DNA of 64,000 nucleotides from Maridesulfovibrio zosterae DSM 11974 (GCF_000425265.1 NZ_KE384343.1:112774-176773), one strand, 5' to 3'. Shown: positions 18,454-28,366, numbered from the stretch's first letter. The notes: generated by a model not told the origin, from the sequence alone. Translations and numbers: made by a program.

Positions 18454-19284
18454 TTACATTTCGTTAGGAAGCTGTTTGAGCTGCTCGTATGTGTAGACTG
18501 GTCCGTCCTGACATACGTAGCTGCCGCCGATGTTACAGCGTCCGCAGATTCCGATACCGCACTTCATGCGTTTTTCAAGCGTGGTGATGATCTGATCATC
18601 TTTAAACCCAAGCTTGGCAAGGGCCTGCACTGTGAACTTAATCATGATTGGCGGGCCACAGGTTACAGCAAATGCGTTTTTGGAAGGAGGATTGATATCC
18701 AGCAGCACGTTGGGGATAAGTCCGACATTGTGCTCCCATCCTTCGTATTCTGAGTCGATAGTCAGGTGGGTGTCTAGATCATCACGCTCCATCCACTCTG
18801 GCAGTTCATAGCTGAACGCCATATCTACGGGGCTTCTTGCTCCGTAAAGTAGAGTTATTTTTCCGTAATCATCGCGATTATCCAGCATGTAGTAGAGCAG
18901 GGTGCGTAGCGGTGCCATACCGATACCGCCGCCGACGAAGACGATGTCCTTGCCTTTCATTGCTTCGTAAGGAAAGCAGTTGCCAAGTGGGGCTCGTACT
19001 CCGATCTGGTCTCCTGCACTTAGTGTGTGGAGCTTGCTGGTAACTTCACCTGTCCGCATGACGCTGAACTGCAGATAATCCATGCGGGTCGGGGTGGAGT
19101 TGATTACGAATGTTGCTTCACCTATACCGAAAGCGGACAGCTGTCCGACCTGACCGGGTTCAAAGGAGAAGTTTTTCTTAATTTCCGGATTGTTTAAAGT
19201 AACCCGGAAAGTTTTAATATTAGGTGTTTCCTCAATGACTTCCTGAATGGTAGCCATAGCCGGAAGGTAAGGATTGCTAGTCAT
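18454..19284 (-). CDS. flxA: FlxA: NAD(P)H-binding flavin oxidoreductase subunit
   Basis: 276-residue ferredoxin-reductase-like subunit. FAD-binding barrel with MDYLQFSVMRTG and GDQIGVRAPLGN, NAD-binding VFVGGGIGMAPLRTLLYYM, and a C-terminal iron-sulfur cysteine cluster CGIGICGRC...C as in PyrK and AsrB. It is the NADH entry/exit site of the FlxABCD-HdrABC complex, which couples NAD(H), ferredoxin and a disulfide couple by flavin bifurcation. Longer open frame begins at 19311; the ATG at 19284 is chosen for its AGGAGG site six bases upstream. It overlaps the end of flxB by eight bases. Last gene of the operon. Confidence 0.92.
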   Translation of the reverse strand: MTSNPYLPAMATIQEVIEETPNIKTFRVTLNNPEIKKNFSFEPGQVGQLSAFGIGEATFVINSTPTRMDYLQFSVMRTGEVTSKLHTLSAGDQIGVRAPLGNCFPYEAMKGKDIVFVGGGIGMAPLRTLLYYMLDNRDDYGKITLLYGARSPVDMAFSYELPEWMERDDLDTHLTIDSEYEGWEHNVGLIPNVLLDINPPSKNAFAVTCGPPIMIKFTVQALAKLGFKDDQIITTLEKRMKCGIGICGRCNIGGSYVCQDGPVYTYEQLKQLPNEM

Positions 19285-20341
19285 TTGCTGCCTCCTTTGC
19301 TTCATATGCAATAGCGCTCAGCACCAGTTGCCTGATGTCAACACCAACAGGACAGCTCTTAATGCAGCGTCCGCAACCGCAGCAGGAGATGACTCCGTCG
19401 TGCAGGTCTGGATAGTAGCTGAATTTATGTCCGACTCTGTTTTTCAGTCGGTGAGCTTTTGTCGGGCGTGGATTGTGACCGCTGGCTTCCATAGTGAACA
19501 TAGAGGACATGCAGTTGTCCCAGCTTCTGATACGTGTGCCGGAGATACCGTCACTTTCATCAGTGATGTTGAAACAGTAGCATGTGGGGCAGAGGTAAGT
19601 ACATGCACCGCAGCTAAGGCATTTTGCAGACATTTCTTCCCAGTGCTCCATATTGTCGAACACTGCCAGAAGTTTTTCAGGAGCTTTGGAAAGGTCCTGT
19701 GCTTCACCCATGGATTTATCTGCTTCGACTTTTACCTTGTCTGCTTCAGCCTGTTTGGAGTCGCCATCTTCGAGTAGAGAGCTGTCCAGCAGTGATGCAC
19801 CGCGGTCACTGACCGCTTCAAGGAAAAAGCCACCTTCAACAGGAACCATGAGCACATCTGAGCCTGTAGGATCAGATGGACCTGAACCTACCCAGTTACA
19901 AAAACAGGTTGTTTCACCTTTTTCACAGGCAAGTGTGATGAAGAAGGTGTTTTCTCTACGTGCTTTGTAATATGCGTCTACGTGTTTTCCGTTGAGGTAA
20001 ACACGGTCAAACATGGTGAATCCACGTGCGTCGCAGGGGCGTCCGCCAAAAACAACCCAGGATGAATCAGGAAGATTTTCCTTAACATCAAGGGCGACCT
20101 TTTCAGGATTTTCAAGATCTTTTATATTGCTGAATTTCAGCAGGGTTTCACTTTGAGGGAAAATCGCCTTTTTGGGAGGGGCGGTAGCTTCGCGCTCAAT
20201 AAAGAAACCTTTGGATGCATCATAGGGACGGAAGATGATTGAGTCACCTTCAAAGCGGGGTGCAAGCACTTCGTGCTTCTGGCCCAATTCTTCCAGCCAA
20301 GCCGAGACATTGTCTTTTTTGATGAATTTTACCTGAGCCAT
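19277..20341 (-). CDS. flxB: FlxB: 4Fe-4S dicluster subunit (AsrA-like)
   Basis: 354-residue iron-sulfur subunit resembling anaerobic sulfite reductase subunit A and the beta subunit of soluble sulfhydrogenases. After an N-terminal domain of about 220 residues come two ferredoxin clusters: CLSCGACTYLCPTCYCF and CCGCGRCIKSCPVGVD. It should pass electrons between FlxA and the remaining Fe-S subunits. A TTG two codons upstream is possible, but the ATG at 20341 overlaps the flxC stop (TAATG) and follows GAGGGA. Residues about 185-210 are a lysine/aspartate-rich linker. Confidence 0.9.
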   Translation of the reverse strand: MAQVKFIKKDNVSAWLEELGQKHEVLAPRFEGDSIIFRPYDASKGFFIEREATAPPKKAIFPQSETLLKFSNIKDLENPEKVALDVKENLPDSSWVVFGGRPCDARGFTMFDRVYLNGKHVDAYYKARRENTFFITLACEKGETTCFCNWVGSGPSDPTGSDVLMVPVEGGFFLEAVSDRGASLLDSSLLEDGDSKQAEADKVKVEADKSMGEAQDLSKAPEKLLAVFDNMEHWEEMSAKCLSCGACTYLCPTCYCFNITDESDGISGTRIRSWDNCMSSMFTMEASGHNPRPTKAHRLKNRVGHKFSYYPDLHDGVISCCGCGRCIKSCPVGVDIRQLVLSAIAYEAKEAAND

Positions 20342-21300
20342 TACCAATCCCTCTCTTTGATCTTTGCTTCTTCATTTTTAAAGGTAAGAAGCGGAGGTGT
20401 AGCCTCAGGATCAAGTCCGGCTTCATAATTGAAGACTTCTTTGATTTCCTTATTGAATTTCTTCTTGAAGAGCAGGATGGGGATGTCTACCGGGCAGGCG
20501 CGCTGACATTCACCGCATTCGGTGCAGCGTCCGGTAAGATGGTAGGCATGGATAACCTGAAACATCCATTTATCACGAACGTGAGCTTCCTGACTGAGCC
20601 AGTGAGGATCACGACTCTGCGCTACACAGTGGTCACGGCATACACACATGGGGCATGCATTGCGACAGGCATAGCAGCGGATGCATCGATCCATTTCTCC
20701 GAGCCAGTATGCAAACTTTTCTTCGGTAGATTTCGCTTCAAACTCTTCAAGATCTTTGTAGCCGTCTTCAAAAGTAGCTGTGGTTGCAACTTCTTCTCCG
20801 GTAAAGTGGTCGGAGAGAACAGCATTGGGGTAACGGCAGGTTTTACACTTGTCGGAAAGGACTTCGTCCAAAGCCAGTTTGTGTACTTCGCCGGAAGCTG
20901 TGACTGTGACTTCTTTGTCAGTAAGCTCACATGCTTCAATATTACCCACGTCACCGATAATGCTGCGTATTTTAGTCTGATCCACAACTCCGTTACAACC
21001 GAAACCAAAGATTGTTACATCTTCACGTTTGATGAGGTTTTCCTGGAGTAGTTCCACAACAGAACGGCTGTCACAGCCTTTGACCACAATACCTACTTTT
21101 TTGCCTTTGAGGCCGGGCAGGTAAGTGGCTAGGTTATGAACGCAAAGCGCATCCACTTTTAATTTATCTATATCTTCTTCCTTGCGCATGAAATGCGGGG
21201 TGGCATGAAGCGGATCAAAACTGTCCGTCCAGCCAATCACCACATCCAATTCCGGCAGGGCTTTCCTTATTTGTTCTTTCAGATCTTCCAGATTTTTCAC
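20341..21300 (-). CDS. flxC: FlxC: 4Fe-4S dicluster subunit
   Basis: 319 residues. The N-terminal 150 residues contain HATPHF and VGIVVKGCDSRSVVELLQEN, characteristic of the F420-hydrogenase/formate-dehydrogenase beta-type subunits, and the C-terminal half has two ferredoxin clusters, CIRCYACRNACPMCVC and CTECGECQRACPVDIP. An extra CKTC pair lies between. It starts 31 bases after flxD and is coupled to flxB. Role as an internal electron-transfer subunit of the Flx-Hdr complex is inferred from family and order. Confidence 0.9.
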   Translation of the reverse strand: MKNLEDLKEQIRKALPELDVVIGWTDSFDPLHATPHFMRKEEDIDKLKVDALCVHNLATYLPGLKGKKVGIVVKGCDSRSVVELLQENLIKREDVTIFGFGCNGVVDQTKIRSIIGDVGNIEACELTDKEVTVTASGEVHKLALDEVLSDKCKTCRYPNAVLSDHFTGEEVATTATFEDGYKDLEEFEAKSTEEKFAYWLGEMDRCIRCYACRNACPMCVCRDHCVAQSRDPHWLSQEAHVRDKWMFQVIHAYHLTGRCTECGECQRACPVDIPILLFKKKFNKEIKEVFNYEAGLDPEATPPLLTFKNEEAKIKERDW

Positions 21301-21331
21301 TCTGTTTCTCCTTGGTTGAAGCCAGCCCTGC

Positions 21332-21796
21332 CTAGAGGGACGCTTCCATCAATTTGAGTGTCTCTTCAGCATCCGCACCTTCAATCTTCTGTGCGGGTCC
21401 GAGTTTGTGAATCTGTTCGGTGAACTTGGTCACAACTTCCTGCCAACGCTGACCTTCTGATGCGGAAACCCAGGTGTAGTCAAAACGGTTCGGATCGATT
21501 CCCAGCATAGGGATGAACCTTTTGAGCATTTCAAGCCTGCGGCGGGCATAAAAGTTACCCTCAGCATAGTGGCAGTCATTAGGATGACAACCGGACACGA
21601 GTACTCCGTCCGCACCGGACATGAGTGTTTTCACAATAAACAGAGGATCTATTCGTCCTGAACAGGGAACCTTTATAATTCTTAAATCAGTCGGCTGGTC
21701 AAATCTTCCAACGCCGGCAGTATCCGCGCCGCCGTAGGAGCACCAGTTGCAGAGAAAACCGACGATTCTTAGTTCTTTACCTTCTAGAACCGGCAT
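21332..21796 (-). CDS. flxD: FlxD: MvhD-like iron-sulfur subunit
   Basis: 154-residue MvhD-family protein, the subunit that hands electrons to HdrA in methanogen and bacterial Hdr complexes. CNWCSYGGADTAG near residue 16, the Cys of VPCSGRIDP and VSGCHPNDCHY carry the 2Fe-2S ligands. Some homologues have selenocysteine in these positions; here all are Cys codons. The start lies inside the end of hdrA (13-base overlap), implying coupled translation. Confidence 0.92.
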   Translation of the reverse strand: MPVLEGKELRIVGFLCNWCSYGGADTAGVGRFDQPTDLRIIKVPCSGRIDPLFIVKTLMSGADGVLVSGCHPNDCHYAEGNFYARRRLEMLKRFIPMLGIDPNRFDYTWVSASEGQRWQEVVTKFTEQIHKLGPAQKIEGADAEETLKLMEASL

Positions 21797-23742
21797 ATTG
21801 CGTTAACCTCCGCAAGAATCTGGTTGTCAGTAAAATGCTGTAGCTGTACTGCCCCCTGTGGACAGGTGGATGTGCAGATACCGCAACCCTGACAAATTGT
21901 TTCAATCACTTCAGCTTTAGGCTGTCCACGGAAATCGATTTCTTTAATCGCTCCGAAAGGACAAGTGCTGATGCATTTGCCGCAACCGATGCAGCGTTTG
22001 ATATCAACTACAGAAATCTGCGGGTCACTTTCAAGCTGGTCTTTTGCGAACATGGAAAGCACTTTTGCCGCAGCGGCGCTACCCTGTGCAACTGATGCCG
22101 GGATATCTTTGGGACCCTGACATGCTCCTGCAAGGAAAACCCCTGCGGTGTTTGTCTCAACAGGTTTGAGCTTGGGATGGCCTTCCATAAAGAAACCGTA
22201 TGCGTCATAAGAGATGCGAAGTTTTTTAGCTAAATCAGTTGCGCCGATAGAAGCTTCAGCTCCAACAGCAAGAACAACTAGATCCGCATCAACTTCAACC
22301 TGATCGCCCATGAGGGTATCAGCTCCACGAACAATCAGCTTATCACCTTTAGGGTAGACCATGGACACGCGACCACGGATATATCTTGCTCCGTACTCTT
22401 CCATAGCTCTGCGGGTGAATTCATCATACATTTTTCCCGGAGCACGGATGTCCATGTAAAATACATATGACTGTGAGTCGGGTATATGGTCTTTGGTCAG
22501 GATAGACTGTTTAGCTGTGTACATGCAGCAGAAACCTGAGCAGTAGGGACGGCCAACAGATTTATCTCGTGAACCGACACACTGGATGAATACTACATTC
22601 TTAGGTTCTTTTCCATCTGATGGACGCTTGATGTGTCCTTCCGAAGGTCCTGAAGCGGAGAGCATACGTTCATATTGCAGAGAGGTGATTACGTCAGGAT
22701 ATTTACCGCCGCCGTATTCACCGTAAACAGTCCAGTCGAAGAGATCAAAACCGGTCGCGGCGACAACTGCGCCAACTTCTTCAGTGATGATTTCGTCTTT
22801 CTGTGTATAGTCGATAGCTTCCGATGGGCATACCTTAGCGCAGACTCCGCACTTGTCTTTGATCATCTTCATGCAGAAATCCGGATCAATAACCGCTTTC
22901 TTTGGGATTGCCTGAGGGAAGGGAATGTTGATTGCAGTTGTTTTGCCAAGTTCTTCGTTGAAAGGATCAGCTGCTTTCTTACTGGGACATTTTTCCATAC
23001 AGATACCGCAACCTGTACAGAGATCCCAGTTAACATAGCTGGCTTTTTTCTTGATCTTGACTTCAAAGTTACCCACGTAACCGTTAACTTCTTCAATTTC
23101 TGAATAGGCATGAAGAGTAATGTTAGGATGCTGGGCAACATCAACCATACGGGGCCCGAGAACACAACTGGAACAGTCCACAGTAGGGAATGTCTTATCC
23201 AGTTTTGCCATCTTACCGCCGATGGAAGAAGTCTTTTCAACCAGAACAACCTGAAGTCCGCCGTCAGCGCAGTCCAGTGCCGCCTGAATACCGGCAACAC
23301 CACCGCCGACGATCATGACTTTTTTATTCATGTCGAAGGACTTGGAGAACAAAGGTTTGTTGTTAAGCAGTTTAGCCGCAGCCATACGCACTAAGTCGAC
23401 TGACTTATTGGTATTGGCTTCACGGTCTTTGCCGATCCAGGAAACATGTTCCCTGATATTGGCCATCTCAAACAGGTAGCGGTTAAGGCCAGCTCTTTCC
23501 AGAGTTTTACGGAAAGTTGGCTCGTGCATTCTGGGTGTGCAGGATGCTACTACTACGCCATCGAGATTATGTTCTTTGATAGCTTCTATTATTCCATCCT
23601 GTCCGGGTTCGGAACAGGCGTACATTGTATCTGTTGCGAAAACAACACCTGGGAATTCTCTCGCCGCCGCAGCAACTGCAGCGGTGTCAACGGTTCCCTC
23701 GATATTTGTCCCGCAATGGCAGACAAAGACTCCGATTTTCAT
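21784..23742 (-). CDS. hdrA: HdrA: FAD/4Fe-4S heterodisulfide reductase subunit A
   Basis: 652-residue bifurcating flavoprotein. N-terminal region with Cys motifs (VCHCGTNIEG), FAD loop VMIVGGGVAGIQAALD near residue 144, then VDCSSCVLGPRM and ferredoxin clusters CTGCGICMEKCPS, CGVCAKVCPSEAI, CIGCGKCISTCPFGAI and CQGCGICTSTCPQGAV. Full length for the methanogen-like HdrA. In the Flx-Hdr complex this FAD is the proposed bifurcation site. It follows hdrB after 38 bases and overlaps flxD. No selenocysteine codon is present. Confidence 0.95.
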   Translation of the reverse strand: MKIGVFVCHCGTNIEGTVDTAAVAAAAREFPGVVFATDTMYACSEPGQDGIIEAIKEHNLDGVVVASCTPRMHEPTFRKTLERAGLNRYLFEMANIREHVSWIGKDREANTNKSVDLVRMAAAKLLNNKPLFSKSFDMNKKVMIVGGGVAGIQAALDCADGGLQVVLVEKTSSIGGKMAKLDKTFPTVDCSSCVLGPRMVDVAQHPNITLHAYSEIEEVNGYVGNFEVKIKKKASYVNWDLCTGCGICMEKCPSKKAADPFNEELGKTTAINIPFPQAIPKKAVIDPDFCMKMIKDKCGVCAKVCPSEAIDYTQKDEIITEEVGAVVAATGFDLFDWTVYGEYGGGKYPDVITSLQYERMLSASGPSEGHIKRPSDGKEPKNVVFIQCVGSRDKSVGRPYCSGFCCMYTAKQSILTKDHIPDSQSYVFYMDIRAPGKMYDEFTRRAMEEYGARYIRGRVSMVYPKGDKLIVRGADTLMGDQVEVDADLVVLAVGAEASIGATDLAKKLRISYDAYGFFMEGHPKLKPVETNTAGVFLAGACQGPKDIPASVAQGSAAAAKVLSMFAKDQLESDPQISVVDIKRCIGCGKCISTCPFGAIKEIDFRGQPKAEVIETICQGCGICTSTCPQGAVQLQHFTDNQILAEVNAICRF

Positions 23743-23780
23743 TTAAGTCTTCTCCTTTACGTTATCAGCAGGGTCGTCCG

Positions 23781-24668
23781 CTATTTATTTTCACTGCCGA
23801 TGGCATTGATTGCTTTGCGGGGGCTCACACAGAGCTTGTTCATTCCCAGTTCCTTTTCATTCATCCCCAGAGCCAGACCCATCAGCTGGGTATAGTAGAA
23901 GATTGGAATGTTGTGCTTGGCATCTGTTGCCGAGTTGATCTGGCTTTGGCGTAAATCAAGGTTCATCTGGCACAGTGGGCAGGCGGTGACCAGAGCATCA
24001 ACACCCAGATCATCCGCAGCATCCAGCAGTTTTCCTGAAAGATTCATAACAACATCTTTACGGGGAATACCAAATGATGCGCCACAGCATTCAACTTTTA
24101 AAGGAAACGGCAGAACCGTAGCACCCAGAGCAGTCATGATATTATCCATGGCCATTGGATGTTCCGGATCATCAAAGTTCATGACTTCCGGAGGACGGTT
24201 CATGATGCAGCCATAGTATGCAGCAACTTTAAGTCCTTTAAGTGGACGGACAGTTTTATTTTTCAGTGCATCGAGTCCCAGATCTTCCACCAGAATCTGC
24301 AAAACAGATTTAGTGGTTACTCCGCCTTTATATGGATTATCCAGCAGCTTATTTGCTTTGTCTCGCATGTCGTCATCTTTCATGCGTCGTTCAGCTGTCT
24401 TAAGATTTGTGAGACAGCTGGGACAAGGTGTAATAGCAGTGTCCATTTTCATATTTTCAACCAATTGCAGGTTGCGGGCAGAAAGAGCACAGGACAAGGT
24501 ATGGTCAACCGTGTGTGCCGGAGTCGAGCCGCAACAGCTCCAGTCCGGGATATCGGTAAGCGTAATGCCCAGTTCACGGCAGACTGCACGTGTGGACATG
24601 TCGTACTCCATCGATGTTCCGGTTCCAGAGCATCCGGGGTAATATGCAAATTTTAAGGAATCACTCAT
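23781..24668 (-). CDS. hdrB: HdrB: CCG-domain heterodisulfide reductase subunit B
   Basis: 295-residue subunit that carries the unusual non-cubane 4Fe-4S clusters reducing a disulfide. Two cysteine-rich CCG repeats are visible: DWSCCGSTPAH with downstream ITPCPSCLTNL, and VECCGASFG with VTACPLCQMNL. The true disulfide substrate in sulfate reducers is uncertain; DsrC is a favoured candidate. Translation is coupled to hdrC by an ATGA overlap. Confidence 0.94.
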   Translation of the reverse strand: MSDSLKFAYYPGCSGTGTSMEYDMSTRAVCRELGITLTDIPDWSCCGSTPAHTVDHTLSCALSARNLQLVENMKMDTAITPCPSCLTNLKTAERRMKDDDMRDKANKLLDNPYKGGVTTKSVLQILVEDLGLDALKNKTVRPLKGLKVAAYYGCIMNRPPEVMNFDDPEHPMAMDNIMTALGATVLPFPLKVECCGASFGIPRKDVVMNLSGKLLDAADDLGVDALVTACPLCQMNLDLRQSQINSATDAKHNIPIFYYTQLMGLALGMNEKELGMNKLCVSPRKAINAIGSENK

Positions 24669-25225
24669 TTGCGGGACCCCTCTTTGTACCTTTTGAATAT
24701 TTTAGCAATTTCTTCTTTTCCCTGAATCTGATGTGGTTTGAAATGCATTTTGCCTGTGGGCAAAATTTTTGGTCCCAGATCAAGGTCTGTCCAGAATCTT
24801 CCTGTTTTAGCAATGTATGCAGCAAGAAGACCAACTTCAAATACGCGCCCGTTGTTTTCAACAGAGTCGAGGAAGCTATCCCAGAACTTTTTGACAGTGG
24901 GGACCGGCGCATAACCTTCGCGGCGGGCCATATGGCGCAAAACATCCATGATGTGCGCAACGTCAATGTTGTTAGGACATCTTGTCGTGCAAGATTCACA
25001 AGTGGCGCACAGCCACAGGGACTTTGACTTCAGGACGGTTTCTTTCTGACCTGCCTGAGCTAGTCGCATGATCTTGCTGACTGGGTAGTCATACGCAAAT
25101 GTGTATGGACACCCGGCGGTACAGTTACCGCACTGATAGCACAGTGCAAGATCTTGTCCGCTTTCTTCTTCGACCTGCCTTACAAAATCGGCATCGTAAG
25201 ACTTCGTAATATTAACTATTCCCAT
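24665..25225 (-). CDS. hdrC: HdrC: 4Fe-4S heterodisulfide reductase subunit C
   Basis: 186 residues with two ferredoxin-like clusters, CYQCGNCTAGCPYTF near 31 and CATCESCTTRCPNNID near 76, and no membrane helix, as in the soluble HdrC. First gene of the seven-gene operon hdrCBA-flxDCBA. In D. vulgaris the same order is preceded by an alcohol dehydrogenase gene; none is here. The leader contains a 7-bp hairpin 26 to 46 bases before the ATG. Confidence 0.93.
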   Translation of the reverse strand: MGIVNITKSYDADFVRQVEEESGQDLALCYQCGNCTAGCPYTFAYDYPVSKIMRLAQAGQKETVLKSKSLWLCATCESCTTRCPNNIDVAHIMDVLRHMARREGYAPVPTVKKFWDSFLDSVENNGRVFEVGLLAAYIAKTGRFWTDLDLGPKILPTGKMHFKPHQIQGKEEIAKIFKRYKEGSRK

Positions 25226-25812
25226 AAATGAGTAGCCGCCTTTCCGATTTTAAGTCCGGTGGAGCGGACTTTTGTGTGTAGATTTGGCTTAAAGATTTTA
25301 CAGAGGTTAGATTCTTAAGATGCCGTATACTGCCAGAAGATGCGGCTAATCTGCAAGCAATATTCCCGCATAATTTAGCAGGGAATACAAGTGTGCTGTT
25401 TTAATTGCTTTTTGTTGGTTAAAGAGAATAAAGACAGATTGTTATATTACTTATGTACGTGTCGTTGTGAGTCTTTTTAAGCGGTAGCATAAAGGATCTC
25501 ACGAGGTTGTTTGATATGATTAGTATGTTGAGCTTAAAAATAATAGTAACAGTGGTACAAATTTGTATAATTATAATATCTATAACCATTTAAGTGATGA
25601 CTTATTAATAATGATGCTACTCATAAACTTGTGTTGTTACTGTAGAATTATTTTTTTCCTTCACTTATAAAATGAAAGGGGATACCAAACATACAGTGGT
25701 GCTAAAAAGGCTATTTTGTAATTGTGATTTATTTTGCGGGAAATCAGTGGATTTCAACTATAAAGTAAAGCCTTTGTTTGGGGTTCTATATCATAACAAC
25801 GGGGTTAGTTCT
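25226..25812. other. Long divergent regulatory region (hdrC / cytochrome gene)
   Basis: 587 bases, AT-rich, without a convincing gene. It holds the hdrC leader hairpin and an imperfect dyad with TTCCC/GGGAA arms (25362-25384) that might be an operator. An open frame reaches back to 25672 in front of the cytochrome start, but it has no signal peptide and no strong ribosome-binding site. I found no clear Rex or FNR box by eye. Confidence 0.5.
25252..25271 (-). promoter_or_regulatory. Leader hairpin of the hdr-flx operon
   Basis: AAGTCCG/CGGACTT, seven base pairs with a six-base loop, in the untranslated leader of hdrC. It lacks a U tract in the direction of transcription, so it is not a terminator; RNA stability or regulator binding are possible. 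Confidence 0.35.
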
Positions 25813-26292
25813 ATGATAAGAAGTGGTTTTGCCGTTCGAATCGGGGTGTTTCTAACGGTATTTGTTGTTTTCGGGTGTGTGTTGGCTGATTATAGCTTTT
25901 CAGATTCTGCTATTTATGTAGGGTCCTCAAAATGTAAGGAATGCCATGAAACTGAGTATAGCAACTACAGCAAGTATTCTAAAAAGGCTCATTCCAGTAA
26001 AAGCGTAAAAATTATGGCTTCGGATCTTGACCCTGATGAGGTCAAAGAATGTTTTGCATGTCACGCCACCGGGTACGGGAAGCCCGGAGGTTTTGTGTCT
26101 TTTGAACAAACACCGGATCTTGCGGATGCCGGATGTGAAGTTTGCCATGGTCCTGGGTCTTTACACGCTGAAGACGGTGACCCCGAATTTATTAAAAGAA
26201 AAATGAATATTAAAGATTGCGAAACTTGCCATAACGCCGAGCGGGTAGATAATTTTAACTTTAAACCGCTGATTTTCGGCGGCGCACACTAG
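25813..26292 (+). CDS. Periplasmic tetrahaem cytochrome c (cytochrome c554-like)
   Basis: 159 residues with a signal peptide (about 1-25, ending CVLA before DYSF) and four CXXCH haem motifs at residues 41, 80, 108 and 136 (CKECH, CFACH, CEVCH, CETCH). The spacing with CHATGYG and CEVCHGPGS resembles the cytochrome c554/c-prime multihaem family. The ATG at 25813 follows GGGG and is the only start placing a signal peptide at the N-terminus. Ends eight bases before the chemoreceptor gene, so the two are surely co-transcribed; it may deliver electrons or redox information to that sensor (inference). Confidence 0.87.
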   Translation: MIRSGFAVRIGVFLTVFVVFGCVLADYSFSDSAIYVGSSKCKECHETEYSNYSKYSKKAHSSKSVKIMASDLDPDEVKECFACHATGYGKPGGFVSFEQTPDLADAGCEVCHGPGSLHAEDGDPEFIKRKMNIKDCETCHNAERVDNFNFKPLIFGGAH

Positions 26293-26300
26293 GGGGGAGT

Positions 26301-28304
26301 ATGAATTTTATACGGAACTCCCTTGGCACAAAAGTTTTGGTGCTTACATCGCTTCTGACTTCAATTGTATTTTTTCTCCTGTTTTTGGGTAATTCTTTTT
26401 GGCAAAAAAATTCAATGGTAGATGAGATCGAGAATACTGCTCATCGATATGCTGACATGCTTCAACTTGCAATCAGAGAGCCTATGGCGAAAGGAGATAA
26501 CTCTGCAACTACTGAAAAATTCGCAATAGTTTCTAAGAAATATAAAGATGTTGAAATTTATCTGACTAACTTTAAAGGCAATATAACTTATGCTACGCAA
26601 GCTCAGGAAATTCGCTCTGATTTGACTGCTAAATTTGACAATCCTGAGCTAATAAATCTCTTTGAACGTAGCCTGAAGGAACCTCTTGAGGAAGGAAGAC
26701 TTGCAAAACTTGATGGCAGGAATGTTTTTGTTGAAGTTGAAACGATTAAAAATGAAAAGAAATGTTATCATTGTCACGGGCATAGACAGCCTATTTTAGG
26801 TTCATTGATGATGGTGCAGGATGTCACTCCACAATTTGTTGCTTTGCACGAGTCTCAGTACAAAGGTGCAGCTCTTTCTCTTGGAGGGTTATTATCTCTT
26901 CTCGCTGCATTACTTTTCTTTATGCGCAGGTCTATAGTTAGCCGTATTAAGGTCATATCCGGTGCTGCTGATGAGTTTATCGACGGTAATCTTAATGCTA
27001 ATTTTAAAGTTGATTGTTGTGATGAACTCGGTTCTTTAGGTGAGCATCTCGGAAAAATGGCAAGTCAGATCAAGGACCAACTGGTATATAACAGTGGCGT
27101 ATTGAGTGGAATTAATGTTCCAATGTTTGTTGTCGACAAAGATCAGAGAATAAGTTTTGTAAATGAGCCATTACAGAAAATTATGAATAAATCAGAGTCA
27201 GACATTCTCGGTTCTTCTGTTGAAAATTATTTTATGCACGAAGGTAAACCACTGACAGAAGAAGCTATTAGTTTAAATGGTTGTCCGGAAGGGTTGCTGC
27301 GCTATAATAGAGAAGACGGAATTGAATTTCCGTTACGGTATCAGGTCTGCTCATTGCTTAATGCTGAACGCGAAATTGTCGGAGCTATCGCTGTGATGGT
27401 AGATCTTACTGCTGAGGAAGCCAGTCGTATACATATCGAGCAACAGCAAGAGGCTCTTTTAGAGGTTGCGAACGAAGTCACGGAAGTTTCCAAGAATCTG
27501 CTTGTTTATTGTAATGATCTTGCTCTGCAGATGAACGAATTAACTGCCGGAGTTGATACTACAGCAATGCAGACCGGGCAGGTTGCAACTGCCATGGAAG
27601 AGATGAATGCTACTGTCCTTGAAGTAGCTCAAAATACAGGAGAGACAGCCGAAGCTTCTGAACGGGCAAATACTGTAGCCCGTGATGGTGGAGGAGTTGT
27701 CTCCAAAACAGTTAAAGAAATTCATCTTGTTACAGAAACTACAGATAAATTATCTGAAATGCTGACAGATCTTTCTGTTAAGGCTGAAAATATCGGTGAA
27801 GTCATGTCTGTTATTAATGATATTGCTGATCAGACAAACCTACTGGCTCTCAATGCTGCTATTGAAGCGGCTCGTGCCGGTGAGGCCGGTCGCGGATTTG
27901 CTGTCGTGGCAGACGAGGTTCGTAAACTTGCTGAAAAAACGATGACTGCAACGAATGAAGTTGAAGGTGCAATTAATCAGATTCAGCAGGGAACAAGCAA
28001 TGTTGTTGACGAAATGGGCGGAGTCAGAAGTCGTGTTGATAATACCGTCAAGCTTGCTGAAGGGGCCGGCGGGGTCCTTGATGAGGTTGTGACCGAGTCT
28101 GTCAAAATTGCAGATATGGTTAGAACCATTGCAACTGCTGCGACTCAGCAGTCATCTACCAGTGATGAGATTAACAACAGTGTGACTGAGATTAATAATT
28201 TGTCTCACACTCTTTCTGAAGGGATTCAGAATGCCAATGCAGGTATTCAGGATGTTTCGGAAATGGCTCAAAAGCTAAGTCAGCTTGTAGAGCGTTTTAA
28301 ATAA
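26301..28304 (+). CDS. Methyl-accepting chemotaxis protein with periplasmic c-type haem motif (DcrA-like)
   Basis: 667-residue transducer. Transmembrane helix 13-32, periplasmic sensor of about 150 residues containing CYHCH at 155-159, second helix 189-208, a HAMP region, a PAS domain (about 265-370) and a methyl-accepting domain with the conserved tip [20 protein letters not shown]. The haem motif in the periplasmic domain is the feature of D. vulgaris DcrA, a redox/oxygen sensor, and of Geobacter haem chemoreceptors. No C-terminal CheR-binding pentapeptide. Preceded by GGGGG seven bases before the ATG. Signals to CheA elsewhere. Confidence 0.92.
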   Translation: MNFIRNSLGTKVLVLTSLLTSIVFFLLFLGNSFWQKNSMVDEIENTAHRYADMLQLAIREPMAKGDNSATTEKFAIVSKKYKDVEIYLTNFKGNITYATQAQEIRSDLTAKFDNPELINLFERSLKEPLEEGRLAKLDGRNVFVEVETIKNEKKCYHCHGHRQPILGSLMMVQDVTPQFVALHESQYKGAALSLGGLLSLLAALLFFMRRSIVSRIKVISGAADEFIDGNLNANFKVDCCDELGSLGEHLGKMASQIKDQLVYNSGVLSGINVPMFVVDKDQRISFVNEPLQKIMNKSESDILGSSVENYFMHEGKPLTEEAISLNGCPEGLLRYNREDGIEFPLRYQVCSLLNAEREIVGAIAVMVDLTAEEASRIHIEQQQEALLEVANEVTEVSKNLLVYCNDLALQMNELTAGVDTTAMQTGQVATAMEEMNATVLEVAQNTGETAEASERANTVARDGGGVVSKTVKEIHLVTETTDKLSEMLTDLSVKAENIGEVMSVINDIADQTNLLALNAAIEAARAGEAGRGFAVVADEVRKLAEKTMTATNEVEGAINQIQQGTSNVVDEMGGVRSRVDNTVKLAEGAGGVLDEVVTESVKIADMVRTIATAATQQSSTSDEINNSVTEINNLSHTLSEGIQNANAGIQDVSEMAQKLSQLVERFK

Positions 28305-28322
28305 AATTGTTTTATAGTGAAG

Positions 28323-28366
28323 AAAAAAATGACCGATTGGTATTATATCAATCGGTCTTTTTTTTT
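28323..28366 (+). terminator. Terminator of the cytochrome-chemoreceptor operon
   Basis: GACCGATTG/CAATCGGTC stem followed by ten T residues on the plus strand; A tract on the other side makes it potentially bidirectional. Confidence 0.92.

Noticed and set aside
21332-21796. FlxD as a selenoprotein
   Set aside because: All cluster ligands are Cys codons; no in-frame UGA.
25252-25271. Hairpin before hdrC as a terminator
   Set aside because: The T tract follows it only on the plus strand; no gene ends there.
25672-25812. Upstream extension of the cytochrome frame to 25672
   Set aside because: It would place a Lys/Cys-rich segment before the signal peptide and lacks a ribosome site; the 25813 start gives a normal Sec signal.
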